Of a stretch of DNA of 64,000 bases, positions 53,820 to 61,708 are shown in pieces; position 1 is the stretch's first letter; each line of letters begins with the position of its first letter. The notes under the pieces were generated by a model. That model had not been told where the DNA came from, did not search any database, and saw nothing but the letters and a program-made list of their open reading frames with translations. The translations under genes were made by a program, and so were the position numbers. The DNA is from Oceanimonas pelagia (lineage in GTDB: Bacteria; Pseudomonadota; Gammaproteobacteria; Enterobacterales; Aeromonadaceae), in the NCBI RefSeq assembly GCF_030849025.1, contig NZ_CP118224.1, positions 1,782,001 through 1,846,000 on the forward strand. Direction: 5' to 3'.

Positions 53820-55526
53820 ATGTCCTTAAAGAAACTCGCCCTGCCTTTGGGCTTACTCGCAATGTTAGCGGGCCAGGGCCCCGCCCACGCCCAGCTCATT
53901 GGCGCCACAGCCGGCGAACTGCCCGCCGAGCAAAACAGCCGCTTTGCCGCCACCTCAGAGGCCGACCGCGCGGCCCAGAACAGCAACACCCAATGGCAAA
54001 ACCCCCGTTACGGCACCCCCAGTGCCAGCCGCCCCGAGGCCGACTACCCCAGCTTTGGCAGCCATTTGTTCAGCGGCGGCTTCAGCGGCGTGCGCGCCGA
54101 CGGCCTTAACCCCGACTACATGATCACCCCCGGCGACCAGATCACCCTGCGGGTATGGGGCGCAGTAGACATCGACAAGGTGCTGCCGGTGGATGCGCAG
54201 GGCAACATCTTTATTCCCGGTGTGGGCCCCATTCGAGTTCAGGGTGTTAAACACAGCCAGCTGGACGCCCGGGTGCGCGCCGCCGTGAACTCCATTTATT
54301 CCAACAACGTGCAGGTATACACCAACCTGCAGGGCGTGCAGCCGGTGTCCGTGTTTGTTACCGGCTATGTGCAAAACCCCGGCCGCTTTGCCGGCACCCC
54401 CAGCGACTCGCTGCTGTATTTTCTCGATCAGGCCGGCGGCATAGACGACGCCACCGGCAGCTACCGCAAGGTGCGGGTGCAGCGCTACGGCAAAACCATT
54501 GCCAGCGCCGATCTTTATGACTTTCTGCTGAACGGCACCCTGCCCCGCCTGCAGTTCAAGGACGGCGACACCATAGTAGTGGAAGAGCGCGGCCCCACCG
54601 TGACCGTGGAAGGCGACGTGGCCCGCCCCTACCGCTACGAGCTGCTCAACACCGGCATGACCGGCAACGAGCTGCTCCGGCTGGCCCGGCTCAAGTCGAA
54701 CGTGACCCATGTGCTGCTGCGCGGCGCCCGCGCCCAGGGGCCGGTATCCAGCTATATAAAGCTGAACGAATTCGGCCAGCAGCCCCTTAACAGCGGCGAT
54801 CAGCTGGTGTTCAGCCGCGACATGCGCGACAACACCATAGTGGTGCAGCTGGAGGGCAGCTATTACGGCCCTTCCCACTTTGCCCTGCCCCGGGATGCCC
54901 GCCTGCACGAGCTGCTGAACGCCATTGCCGTGCCGCAGACCATGACCGACACCGGCAGCATTTCACTCAAGCGCGTGAGCGTGGCGGAACGGCAGAAACA
55001 GGCCCTGGATGAAAGCCTGGCCCGGCTGGAAACCACCTATCTGGGCGCCACCTCCTCCACCGCCGAAGAAGCGCAAATTCGGGTGCGCGAGGCGGAGCTT
55101 ATCAGCCAGTTTATTGAACGCGCCCGCCAGGTAGAGCCCAACGGCCGGCTGGTGCTGGCCAACAACGGCCGAATCAGTGACATTCGCCTGCAGGACGGCG
55201 ACGTCATCACCATTCCCGAAATTTCCGATTCCGTGCTGATCAGCGGCGAAGTGCTGGTGCCCCAGTCCGTGGTGTTTAACGCCGGGCGCAGCGCCAAGGA
55301 CTATATCGCCGGCGCCGGCGGCTTTACCGAGCACGCCGATGAAAGCCGCATTCTGGTGGTGCGCCAGAACGGCGAAGTGCGCGAAGCTGCGGACGTAACC
55401 CTGCGCCCCGGCGATGAAATTCTGGTGCTGCCCAAGGCCCCCACCAAAAACCTGCAACTGGCCGGCACCATTACCCAAATTCTTTACCAGATTGCCATTG
55501 CCGCCAAAGTGGCGGTGGATCTGTAA
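53820..55526 (+). CDS. kpsD: Outer-membrane polysaccharide export protein KpsD
   Basis: The 568-residue precursor is of the OPX/Wza-related family. I start it at MSLKKLALPLGLLAMLAGQG (ATG at 53820), which gives a signal peptide ending AHA; an upstream extension lies in the repeat. The polysaccharide export domain begins DYMITPGDQITLRVWGAVDI. Repeated SLBB-like domains follow (VFVTGYVQNPGRFAGTPSD; TVEGDVARPYRYELL; VLISGEVLVPQSVVFNAGRS). The C-terminus is hydrophobic (ITQILYQIAIAAKVAVDL). With KpsE it forms the trans-envelope channel. Its stop overlaps the kpsM start by one base. Confidence 0.92.
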   Translation: MSLKKLALPLGLLAMLAGQGPAHAQLIGATAGELPAEQNSRFAATSEADRAAQNSNTQWQNPRYGTPSASRPEADYPSFGSHLFSGGFSGVRADGLNPDYMITPGDQITLRVWGAVDIDKVLPVDAQGNIFIPGVGPIRVQGVKHSQLDARVRAAVNSIYSNNVQVYTNLQGVQPVSVFVTGYVQNPGRFAGTPSDSLLYFLDQAGGIDDATGSYRKVRVQRYGKTIASADLYDFLLNGTLPRLQFKDGDTIVVEERGPTVTVEGDVARPYRYELLNTGMTGNELLRLARLKSNVTHVLLRGARAQGPVSSYIKLNEFGQQPLNSGDQLVFSRDMRDNTIVVQLEGSYYGPSHFALPRDARLHELLNAIAVPQTMTDTGSISLKRVSVAERQKQALDESLARLETTYLGATSSTAEEAQIRVREAELISQFIERARQVEPNGRLVLANNGRISDIRLQDGDVITIPEISDSVLISGEVLVPQSVVFNAGRSAKDYIAGAGGFTEHADESRILVVRQNGEVREAADVTLRPGDEILVLPKAPTKNLQLAGTITQILYQIAIAAKVAVDL

Positions 55527-56323
55527 TGAGCACCCTGCAAGGCCGCACGCCCTGGCAGGTAACCCGCAGCGTATGGTTTGCCATGTTTATGCGTGAGGCG
55601 GTAAGCCGCACCATGGCCGACCGCATGGGCTGGTTCTGGATGATTGCCGAGCCGGTGGCCATCATTGCCATCATGACGTTTATCCGCAGCTTTGTAAGCG
55701 GAGGCCATCAGTTCATTACCGGAGCTGAGTTCATTCCCTGGATGATAGTGGGCATGATGGGCTTTTTTCTGGTGCGAGAAGGCATGACCCGCAGCCAGGG
55801 CGCAGTCAACGCCAACAAGGCGCTGTTTGCCTACCGCCAGGTTCAGCCAGTGGATCCGGTGCTGATCAGGGTGTATCTGGAAGGGTTACTGAGAACCTTT
55901 ATTTTTCTGCTGTTTGTACTGGGCGGGCTCTTGCTGGGGCTGGAGTTGTTCCCCGACAACGCCATTAAGGCCCTGTTTGGCTGGATTTCCCTCTGGGCAC
56001 TGGGATTGGGGCTGGGGTTGGTGGTGTCGGTAACCGGCACCCTGATCCCGGAAACCACCAAAATCATAAACATGGTTTCATTACCCCTGCTGATCATTTC
56101 CGGCGTTATTCTTCCCCTGAACGTGTTGCCCCATTACCTGCTGGAATACTTAATGCTCAACCCCATAGTGCACGGGCTGGAGTTTATCCGTGCCGGTTTC
56201 TTTCATAACTACCGGGTAGTGCATGGCACCAGCGAGACCTATTTATGGCTATGGGTGCTGGCACTGAACGCCCTCGGGCTCTTGCTGCACATTCGTTATA
56301 AAGAGAGGCTGAAAGCCCAATGA
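55526..56323 (+). CDS. kpsM: Capsule ABC transporter permease KpsM
   Basis: The 265-residue ABC-2 permease has six predicted membrane helices. It opens with the amphipathic entry helix VWFAMFMREAVSRTMADRMG, has GWFWMIAEPVAIIAIMTFIR as in KpsM, and ends PIVHGLEFIRAGFFHNYRVV. It moves the lipid-linked group 2 polysaccharide across the inner membrane with KpsT. Starts and stops overlap its neighbours (1 base with kpsD, 4 with kpsT), so production is stoichiometrically coupled. Confidence 0.95.
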   Translation: MSTLQGRTPWQVTRSVWFAMFMREAVSRTMADRMGWFWMIAEPVAIIAIMTFIRSFVSGGHQFITGAEFIPWMIVGMMGFFLVREGMTRSQGAVNANKALFAYRQVQPVDPVLIRVYLEGLLRTFIFLLFVLGGLLLGLELFPDNAIKALFGWISLWALGLGLGLVVSVTGTLIPETTKIINMVSLPLLIISGVILPLNVLPHYLLEYLMLNPIVHGLEFIRAGFFHNYRVVHGTSETYLWLWVLALNALGLLLHIRYKERLKAQ

Positions 56324-57000
56324 TTAAAATCAGCAACCTCTACAAACGCTACAACAGCCGCGACGGTCGCGAAGCTCCCTGGGTGCTGCAAGATATTAAC
56401 CTCGCCATTCCCCAAAATGTGAGCGTGGGCCTGCTGGGCCGCAACGGCGCCGGAAAAAGCACCCTGCTGCGTCTGATTGCAGGCATGGACAACCCCGAAC
56501 GCGGCAGCGTAGAACGCCATTGCCGGGTGTCCTGGCCCATTGGCCTTTCCGGTGGCTTTCAGGGCTCCATGACCGGTCGGCAAAACGTAAAATTTGTGGC
56601 CCGGGTGCATGGTGGAGGCATGAATGTACAACGCATTATCGACTATGTGGAAGACTTCGCCGAGCTGGGCAGCGCCTTTGACAGGCCGATAAAAACCTAC
56701 TCGTCCGGCATGCGCGCCCGGCTTAACTTTGGTTTGTCACTCGCCTTTGACTTTGATGTGTACCTTTCTGACGAAGCCACCGCCGTGGGCGACCGCGCCT
56801 TCAAAGAGAAAGCCTCCAAGGCCTTTAAAGACAGGGTAGGTCAGTCCAGCTTGATCATCGTTTCCCATGCCGAGGGCATACTCAAAGAACTGTGCCAGGC
56901 CGGCATTTATCTTAAAGAAGGCCAGGCCACCTGGTATGACGATATCAACGACGCCATAGCGGCTTACCACCAAGAAACCAAGCCCTCCGGGCAGCCATAA
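56320..57000 (+). CDS. kpsT: Capsule ABC transporter ATP-binding protein KpsT
   Basis: The 226-residue ATPase has Walker A GRNGAGKSTLLRLIAG (about residues 39-54), the KpsT-type sequence VSWPIGLSGGFQGSMTGRQN, the signature YSSGMRARLNFGLSLA, and Walker B DVYLSDEATAVGD. It powers polysaccharide export through KpsM. The gene ends GQP-stop, with the stop (CCATAA) at the first bases of the second composite repeat, which separates it from kpsE by 262 bases. Confidence 0.95.
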   Translation: MIKISNLYKRYNSRDGREAPWVLQDINLAIPQNVSVGLLGRNGAGKSTLLRLIAGMDNPERGSVERHCRVSWPIGLSGGFQGSMTGRQNVKFVARVHGGGMNVQRIIDYVEDFAELGSAFDRPIKTYSSGMRARLNFGLSLAFDFDVYLSDEATAVGDRAFKEKASKAFKDRVGQSSLIIVSHAEGILKELCQAGIYLKEGQATWYDDINDAIAAYHQETKPSGQP

Positions 57001-57219
57001 GCTTTAAGCTGTCAGCTGTAAGTCACCCCTTCGGGGAGCTGTAAGCGGTAAGCCATCAGCTGTAAGTTAAACAATCGCGTCTGCAGAATAATTGCACCAT
57101 TGTAGCTGCCGCTTTAGCCGGCAGTCTCTGCGAAGCAGAGAAAAAACCCACAAGTACAACACAGAAGCAACAAACAACGCCGAGCGGCTTAAAGCTGACA
57201 GCTTATAGCTTACAGCTGC
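56998..57219. repeat. Composite inverted repeat element, copy B
   Basis: The layout is the same as at 53504-53784. Two R2 units (TAAGCTTTAAGCTGTCAGCT and AGCTGTAAGCGGTAAGCC) are joined by CCCCTTCGGGG. The core GTAGCTGCCGCTTTAGCC plus GGCAG is at 57102-57124, followed by AGAAGCAACAAACAACGCCG, and one inverted R2 unit (CTTAAAGCTGACAGCTTATA) is at 57188-57217. It lies between kpsT and kpsE, starting at the kpsT stop codon. No gene is present. Confidence 0.75.
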
Positions 57220-57262
57220 GCCCGAAGACTTTCACAAAGCTCAAAACCAACACAGAGTTCTC

Positions 57263-58345
57263 ATGCAGCACTTTATTAAAAAACAGCCCCATTGGGCGCT
57301 CGCCCTGGTGGCCATTCTAGCCGTCAGTTTTTACTGGTTCGCCTGGGCGGCAGACAGATATGTATCCCGCGCCACCGTGGTGCTGGAAAGTCCGCAAATT
57401 GCCGCGCCTGAATTCAGCTTTTCCAGCCTTATCAAGGGGGCCGGTGGCCACAGCGATTTACTGCTGCTACGCGAACACCTGCTCTCTACCGACATGCTCA
57501 AAAAAGTAGAGGCCGAACTGCCCTTTCGTGAGCACTACAGCCAGAATGGTGATCTGTTTGCCAGCCTGTGGAATGCGAATGCTCCCATTGAAGAGCTGCA
57601 TAAATACTATAAAAAGCGTGTCAGCGTAGAGCTGGATGACTACGCCGGCGTACTGAACATAGAAGTACAGGCCTTTACCCCCGAATTTGCCCATGAGCTG
57701 GCCCAGCTGCTGCTCAACGCCGGCGAAGCTCATATGAACGCCATGGGCCAGCGCCTGGCGGAAGAACAGGTGAAGTTTCTGGAAAAGCAGGTGGACCGCC
57801 TGGGAAGCAGGCTGGACGAAGCCCGTGCCAACCTGCTGGCATTCCAGAACGAGCACGGGCTGATTTCTCCCATTCATACCGTAGAAAGCCTCAACCAGGT
57901 GGTGGGTACACTAGAGGGCGAGCTGGCCCGGCTGCAGGCCCGCTATACCGCCGCACAAAGCTACCAGAGCACCCGCTCTGCCGAGCTGGTGCAAATAAAA
58001 GCCGAAATCAACGCCCTGCAACAGCAAATTGGCAAAGAGCAAAATCGTCTCGCCAAGGAAACCGGCACCGCCCTTAACCAAATCTCCGCCGGCTATCAGG
58101 CACTGGAGCTGAAAGCCCAGTTTGCCCAGCAAACCTACTCCAGCGCTCTGGCCGCGCTGGAAAACACCCGCATAGAAGCCGCCCGCAAACTCAAGCAGGT
58201 AAGCGTGCTGCAAAGCCCATTGCAGCCTGAATATGCCACTCAGCCCGAACGGCTCTACAACACCACCGTATTTGCCATCATCACCCTGTTTCTGGCCTTT
58301 ATTGCCAACATGATGCTGCTGATCATTCGCGACCATCGCGATTAA
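57263..58345 (+). CDS. kpsE: Capsule export inner-membrane protein KpsE
   Basis: The 360-residue polysaccharide co-polymerase-like protein has an N-terminal membrane helix (about residues 11-31), a long periplasmic part with coiled coil from about residue 165 to 295 (KFLEKQVDRLGSRLDEARAN; LVQIKAEINALQQQIGKEQN), and a C-terminal helix (TVFAIITLFLAFIANMMLLI). PEYATQPERLYN just before the last helix is typical of the family. It connects KpsMT to KpsD. It follows composite repeat B. Confidence 0.92.
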   Translation: MQHFIKKQPHWALALVAILAVSFYWFAWAADRYVSRATVVLESPQIAAPEFSFSSLIKGAGGHSDLLLLREHLLSTDMLKKVEAELPFREHYSQNGDLFASLWNANAPIEELHKYYKKRVSVELDDYAGVLNIEVQAFTPEFAHELAQLLLNAGEAHMNAMGQRLAEEQVKFLEKQVDRLGSRLDEARANLLAFQNEHGLISPIHTVESLNQVVGTLEGELARLQARYTAAQSYQSTRSAELVQIKAEINALQQQIGKEQNRLAKETGTALNQISAGYQALELKAQFAQQTYSSALAALENTRIEAARKLKQVSVLQSPLQPEYATQPERLYNTTVFAIITLFLAFIANMMLLIIRDHRD

Positions 58346-58350
58346 ACCGT

Positions 58351-60264
58351 ATGAACAGAGCCAAACCACAGTGCCCGGTATCACTGGCAGCCTCCTCCGA
58401 TCTGGCAAATCATCCATATAACCAGCCGGTACCTTTGCCCTTTGATCTGCCAACCCGGTTTTATGCAGGCATGTATGTCATCTGGCTGCTACGCCCAGCG
58501 TTGCAGCAGCGCTTTCCGTTACACAAACGGCGCCGGAAAGACTACCTCAAATTTCTGGCCTGGTGCGTGGGCATAGGCAGAAGGCAATACGCCCTGTTAA
58601 GAGAAAACCAGGCCTGGAACCGTGAACTGGATCAACCCATAACACTGCCCTCCCTGCGCGGTGACCAGTGGCAGGGGTGCTACACCAAAGCAGTATATCT
58701 GGCAGGAATTTATCGCGCGGGTTTCTGGCCTGCCTTTTATCTGCATAACAAGAAAATACGCCACCGTGCCACACGCTGGTTTTTCCGGGATGGCCGGGAG
58801 CTGCTTGGCTTCAGCAAACTCCCCCAATGGCAACAACAGCAGGTTCTCACAAACTTTGGCAGCACTGAACACTTTCTTCATGCCATAACCCTGCCCAAAG
58901 ATCACCAAAGTGAGCACGGCATAGCGCGCCTGAAAGAGATGAACAAAGACATTCTCTCTCTCACCGTTACGCCGAATGTTGATGCTATGCCAGAGCCGAG
59001 TTGCGCAAATGCCATTAGCCAACCGGAAGCCTGGCTGGCCAGCCTGTGCTGGCCCATTACCACCCGTTTGCTGAGCACAAAATATAAAAAGCACCCCAGA
59101 GCAAGTGTGCAAACCCTGGCGACAACAATGGAAGCGGTGAATCACTTAAAGTGGGAACGAACAGCCTCCTACTCAACCTTGCCATTTGGTGTAAATCTCT
59201 ATGGCTATGCTCGTGGTGAGCTTGGTATAGGTGAAGACGTACGCATGATGGCACTGTCGCTGAAAGCCGCCGACATTCCCTTTTGCATTATCAATATTGA
59301 GCCGGGCAACGATGTAAGCCAGCAAGACAGCTCCGCTGAACACTGGATTAGCCAAGAGCCCAAATACCACATCAACATATTTTGCATGACCGGCATAGAA
59401 CATTGCCGGCTGGTGTGCGAGCAGGGCTTGGCGCTTCTGCAAAACCACTACAACATAGGCCTGTGGCCCTGGGAGCTGCCCCAGTGGCCCGAACCCTGGG
59501 AGCACAGCTTTCATCTGGTGGATGAAATCTGGGGAATCAGCCAATACACCTCCAATGCCTACCACCAAGCGCCGGTTCCGGTGCACACCATGCCGTTGCC
59601 AGTGACGCTGGGTGAAGTAAGCAACAAACAACGCCAGCACTGGCAACTGCCCGAGCAGGCTTATTTGTTTATGTTTTCCTTTGACATGAACTCTACCCTT
59701 GCCCGAAAAAATCCGGCTGGCTTAATTAATGCGTTTTTACAGGCCTTCCCTGATAAAACGGCCAGCGAAGTAGGGCTGGTGCTCAAAATAAGCCACCTTA
59801 AGCAAGAGGATCCTGAGTGGCAAAAACTGGCAGCACTCATTAAGCAAGACGCCCGGATCCACCTTGTTTATGAAGAGTTGCGTCGGCCCGATGTGTTGGC
59901 CCTGTATGGCTGTTGTAACTGCTACGTTAGCCTGCACCGTGCAGAGGGCTTTGGCCGAGGGCTGGCCGAGGCACAACTGTTAGGGTTGCAACTCATTGCC
60001 ACCGGTTACTCCGGAAATATGGATTATTGCACTCCCCCAACCCTGCTGGTAGATAGCCGACTCACCCCCTTACAACCGGGTGAATATTTTTACGGAGACG
60101 GCCAACACTGGGCCGAGCCTGACATATTCCATGCCGCAAAACTCATGCAGCAATGTGTGAAACATGAACGAAATATAAAAAAGTTAAAATACGACCATAC
60201 TCGTTTTACCCCGGCCCACTGCGGCCAGGTATTTAAAGAAATACTCACCCGCTTTAACCATTAA
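58351..60264 (+). CDS. Long GT4-family glycosyltransferase
   Basis: The 637-residue protein carries a GT-B glycosyltransferase in its C-terminal two thirds. The acceptor side begins LPFGVNLYGYARGELGIGED, donor-domain signatures are AYLFMFSFDMNSTLARKNPA and LHRAEGFGRGLAEAQLLG (the E-x7-E retaining motif, near residue 530), and the chain ends QVFKEILTRF. The first 270 residues (KRRRKDYLKFLAWCVGIGRR; YLAGIYRAGFWPAFYLHNKK) resemble no domain I know. It probably builds the capsule or a related glycan; the adjacent manC suggests GDP-mannose as donor. It starts 3 bases after the kpsE stop. Confidence 0.85.
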   Translation: MNRAKPQCPVSLAASSDLANHPYNQPVPLPFDLPTRFYAGMYVIWLLRPALQQRFPLHKRRRKDYLKFLAWCVGIGRRQYALLRENQAWNRELDQPITLPSLRGDQWQGCYTKAVYLAGIYRAGFWPAFYLHNKKIRHRATRWFFRDGRELLGFSKLPQWQQQQVLTNFGSTEHFLHAITLPKDHQSEHGIARLKEMNKDILSLTVTPNVDAMPEPSCANAISQPEAWLASLCWPITTRLLSTKYKKHPRASVQTLATTMEAVNHLKWERTASYSTLPFGVNLYGYARGELGIGEDVRMMALSLKAADIPFCIINIEPGNDVSQQDSSAEHWISQEPKYHINIFCMTGIEHCRLVCEQGLALLQNHYNIGLWPWELPQWPEPWEHSFHLVDEIWGISQYTSNAYHQAPVPVHTMPLPVTLGEVSNKQRQHWQLPEQAYLFMFSFDMNSTLARKNPAGLINAFLQAFPDKTASEVGLVLKISHLKQEDPEWQKLAALIKQDARIHLVYEELRRPDVLALYGCCNCYVSLHRAEGFGRGLAEAQLLGLQLIATGYSGNMDYCTPPTLLVDSRLTPLQPGEYFYGDGQHWAEPDIFHAAKLMQQCVKHERNIKKLKYDHTRFTPAHCGQVFKEILTRFNH

Positions 60265-60283
60265 CAATAAAGGGAAATACAAC

Positions 60284-61708
60284 ATGAGCACCGAGCGCAT
60301 TCACCCAGTGGTACTTTCTGGTGGCTCCGGCAGTCGTCTTTGGCCCCTCTCCCGCGCAGGCTACCCCAAACAGTTTTTGCCTCTGGCTGGCGAAAACAGC
60401 ATGTTGCAGGGCACCATGCAGCGAGTGGCAGGCTCCCAGTTTGCTGCTCCGCTGATGATTTGCAATGATGAGCACCGTTATGTGGTGGCCGAGCAGCTAC
60501 GCACTGCTGGAATTACCGCCAACCGTATTATTCTGGAGCCCATTGGCCGCAACACCGCACCAGCCGTGGCCGTGGCGGCATTGACCCTTTTAGAACAGCA
60601 GGAAGACGCATTGATGCTGGTGTTGCCCTCGGATCATGTCATTCAGAATGAGCCGGCCTTTCACGCCGCCATTGCCCAGGCGGAAAAAGCAGCACGCCAG
60701 GGCCATTTGGTCACTTTTGGCATTACTCCCAACAAGCCTGAAACCGGCTATGGCTATATTCAGCAAGCTGAGGAATTAAGCGTAAGTGGTGTGCACAAGG
60801 TCGCCCGTTTTGTAGAAAAACCGGATTTTGATACCGCCGCCACCTATGTGGCCAGTGGCGAGTTTCTGTGGAACAGTGGCATCTTCCTGTTCAGTGCCAA
60901 GCAATACCTTGATGAGCTGAAAGCCCATCACCCCAAAATGGTCAAAGCCTGTCAGGCAGCTCTTGAGCTGGCTGAAAATGACCTCACTTTTTGCCGTCTG
61001 AACAAGGAAGCTTTTGCCAACTCACCTTCCGACTCCATTGACTATGCGGTAATGGAAAAAACCACTCATGCCGCCGTGGTACCGGTAGACATGAACTGGA
61101 GCGATCTGGGTGCCTGGTCAGCACTGTGGGACATTACTGAAAAAGACAGCGATGGCAACGCCAGCCATGGTGATGTGCTGCTGCACAACACCCGCAACAG
61201 CTATGTACATGCCGATCACGCCCTGGTGGCGGTAACCGGACTGGACGATGTAATAGTGGTGGCGACCGACGACGCCGTGCTGGTAGCCAACCGTGATAAC
61301 GCCCAGGACGTGAAAAAAATAGTCGACACACTCAAAGAGCAGGGCCGTTACGAGCACACCCTGCACACCACTGTGCACCGCCCCTGGGGCAACTACCGTG
61401 GTATAGATCTGGGTGAGCGTTATCAGGTAAAGCGCATCAGCGTAAAACCTGGCGAACAACTCTCGCTGCAAAAGCACTACCACAGAGCTGAGCACTGGAT
61501 TGTGGTCAAAGGCACCGCTCTGGTTACCTGCGGTGAGAAAGAGTTTCTGGTGCGAGAAAATGAGTCTACCTATATTCCCATGGGTGAAGTACACCGTCTG
61601 AAAAACCCCGGCAAGGTAGAACTGGAGCTGATTGAAGTACAGTCTGGCGGCTATTTGGGTGAAGACGACATTGTAAGACTGGAAGACGGATACGGACGCA
61701 CACAATAA
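60284..61708 (+). CDS. manC: Mannose-1-phosphate guanylyltransferase / mannose-6-phosphate isomerase
   Basis: The 474-residue bifunctional enzyme supplies GDP-mannose. The N-terminal nucleotidyltransferase has the pyrophosphorylase signature LSGGSGSRLWPLSRAGYPKQ and FVEKPDFDTAATYVASGEFL. The C-terminal cupin isomerase has RPWGNYRGIDLGERYQVKRI, VKPGEQLSLQKHYHRAEHWI (metal-binding His) and ENESTYIPMGEVHRLKNPG. Length is normal for ManC/CpsB. Its stop overlaps the next start by one base. A GDP-mannose-derived sugar in the capsule or an attached glycan is implied. Confidence 0.96.
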   Translation: MSTERIHPVVLSGGSGSRLWPLSRAGYPKQFLPLAGENSMLQGTMQRVAGSQFAAPLMICNDEHRYVVAEQLRTAGITANRIILEPIGRNTAPAVAVAALTLLEQQEDALMLVLPSDHVIQNEPAFHAAIAQAEKAARQGHLVTFGITPNKPETGYGYIQQAEELSVSGVHKVARFVEKPDFDTAATYVASGEFLWNSGIFLFSAKQYLDELKAHHPKMVKACQAALELAENDLTFCRLNKEAFANSPSDSIDYAVMEKTTHAAVVPVDMNWSDLGAWSALWDITEKDSDGNASHGDVLLHNTRNSYVHADHALVAVTGLDDVIVVATDDAVLVANRDNAQDVKKIVDTLKEQGRYEHTLHTTVHRPWGNYRGIDLGERYQVKRISVKPGEQLSLQKHYHRAEHWIVVKGTALVTCGEKEFLVRENESTYIPMGEVHRLKNPGKVELELIEVQSGGYLGEDDIVRLEDGYGRTQ

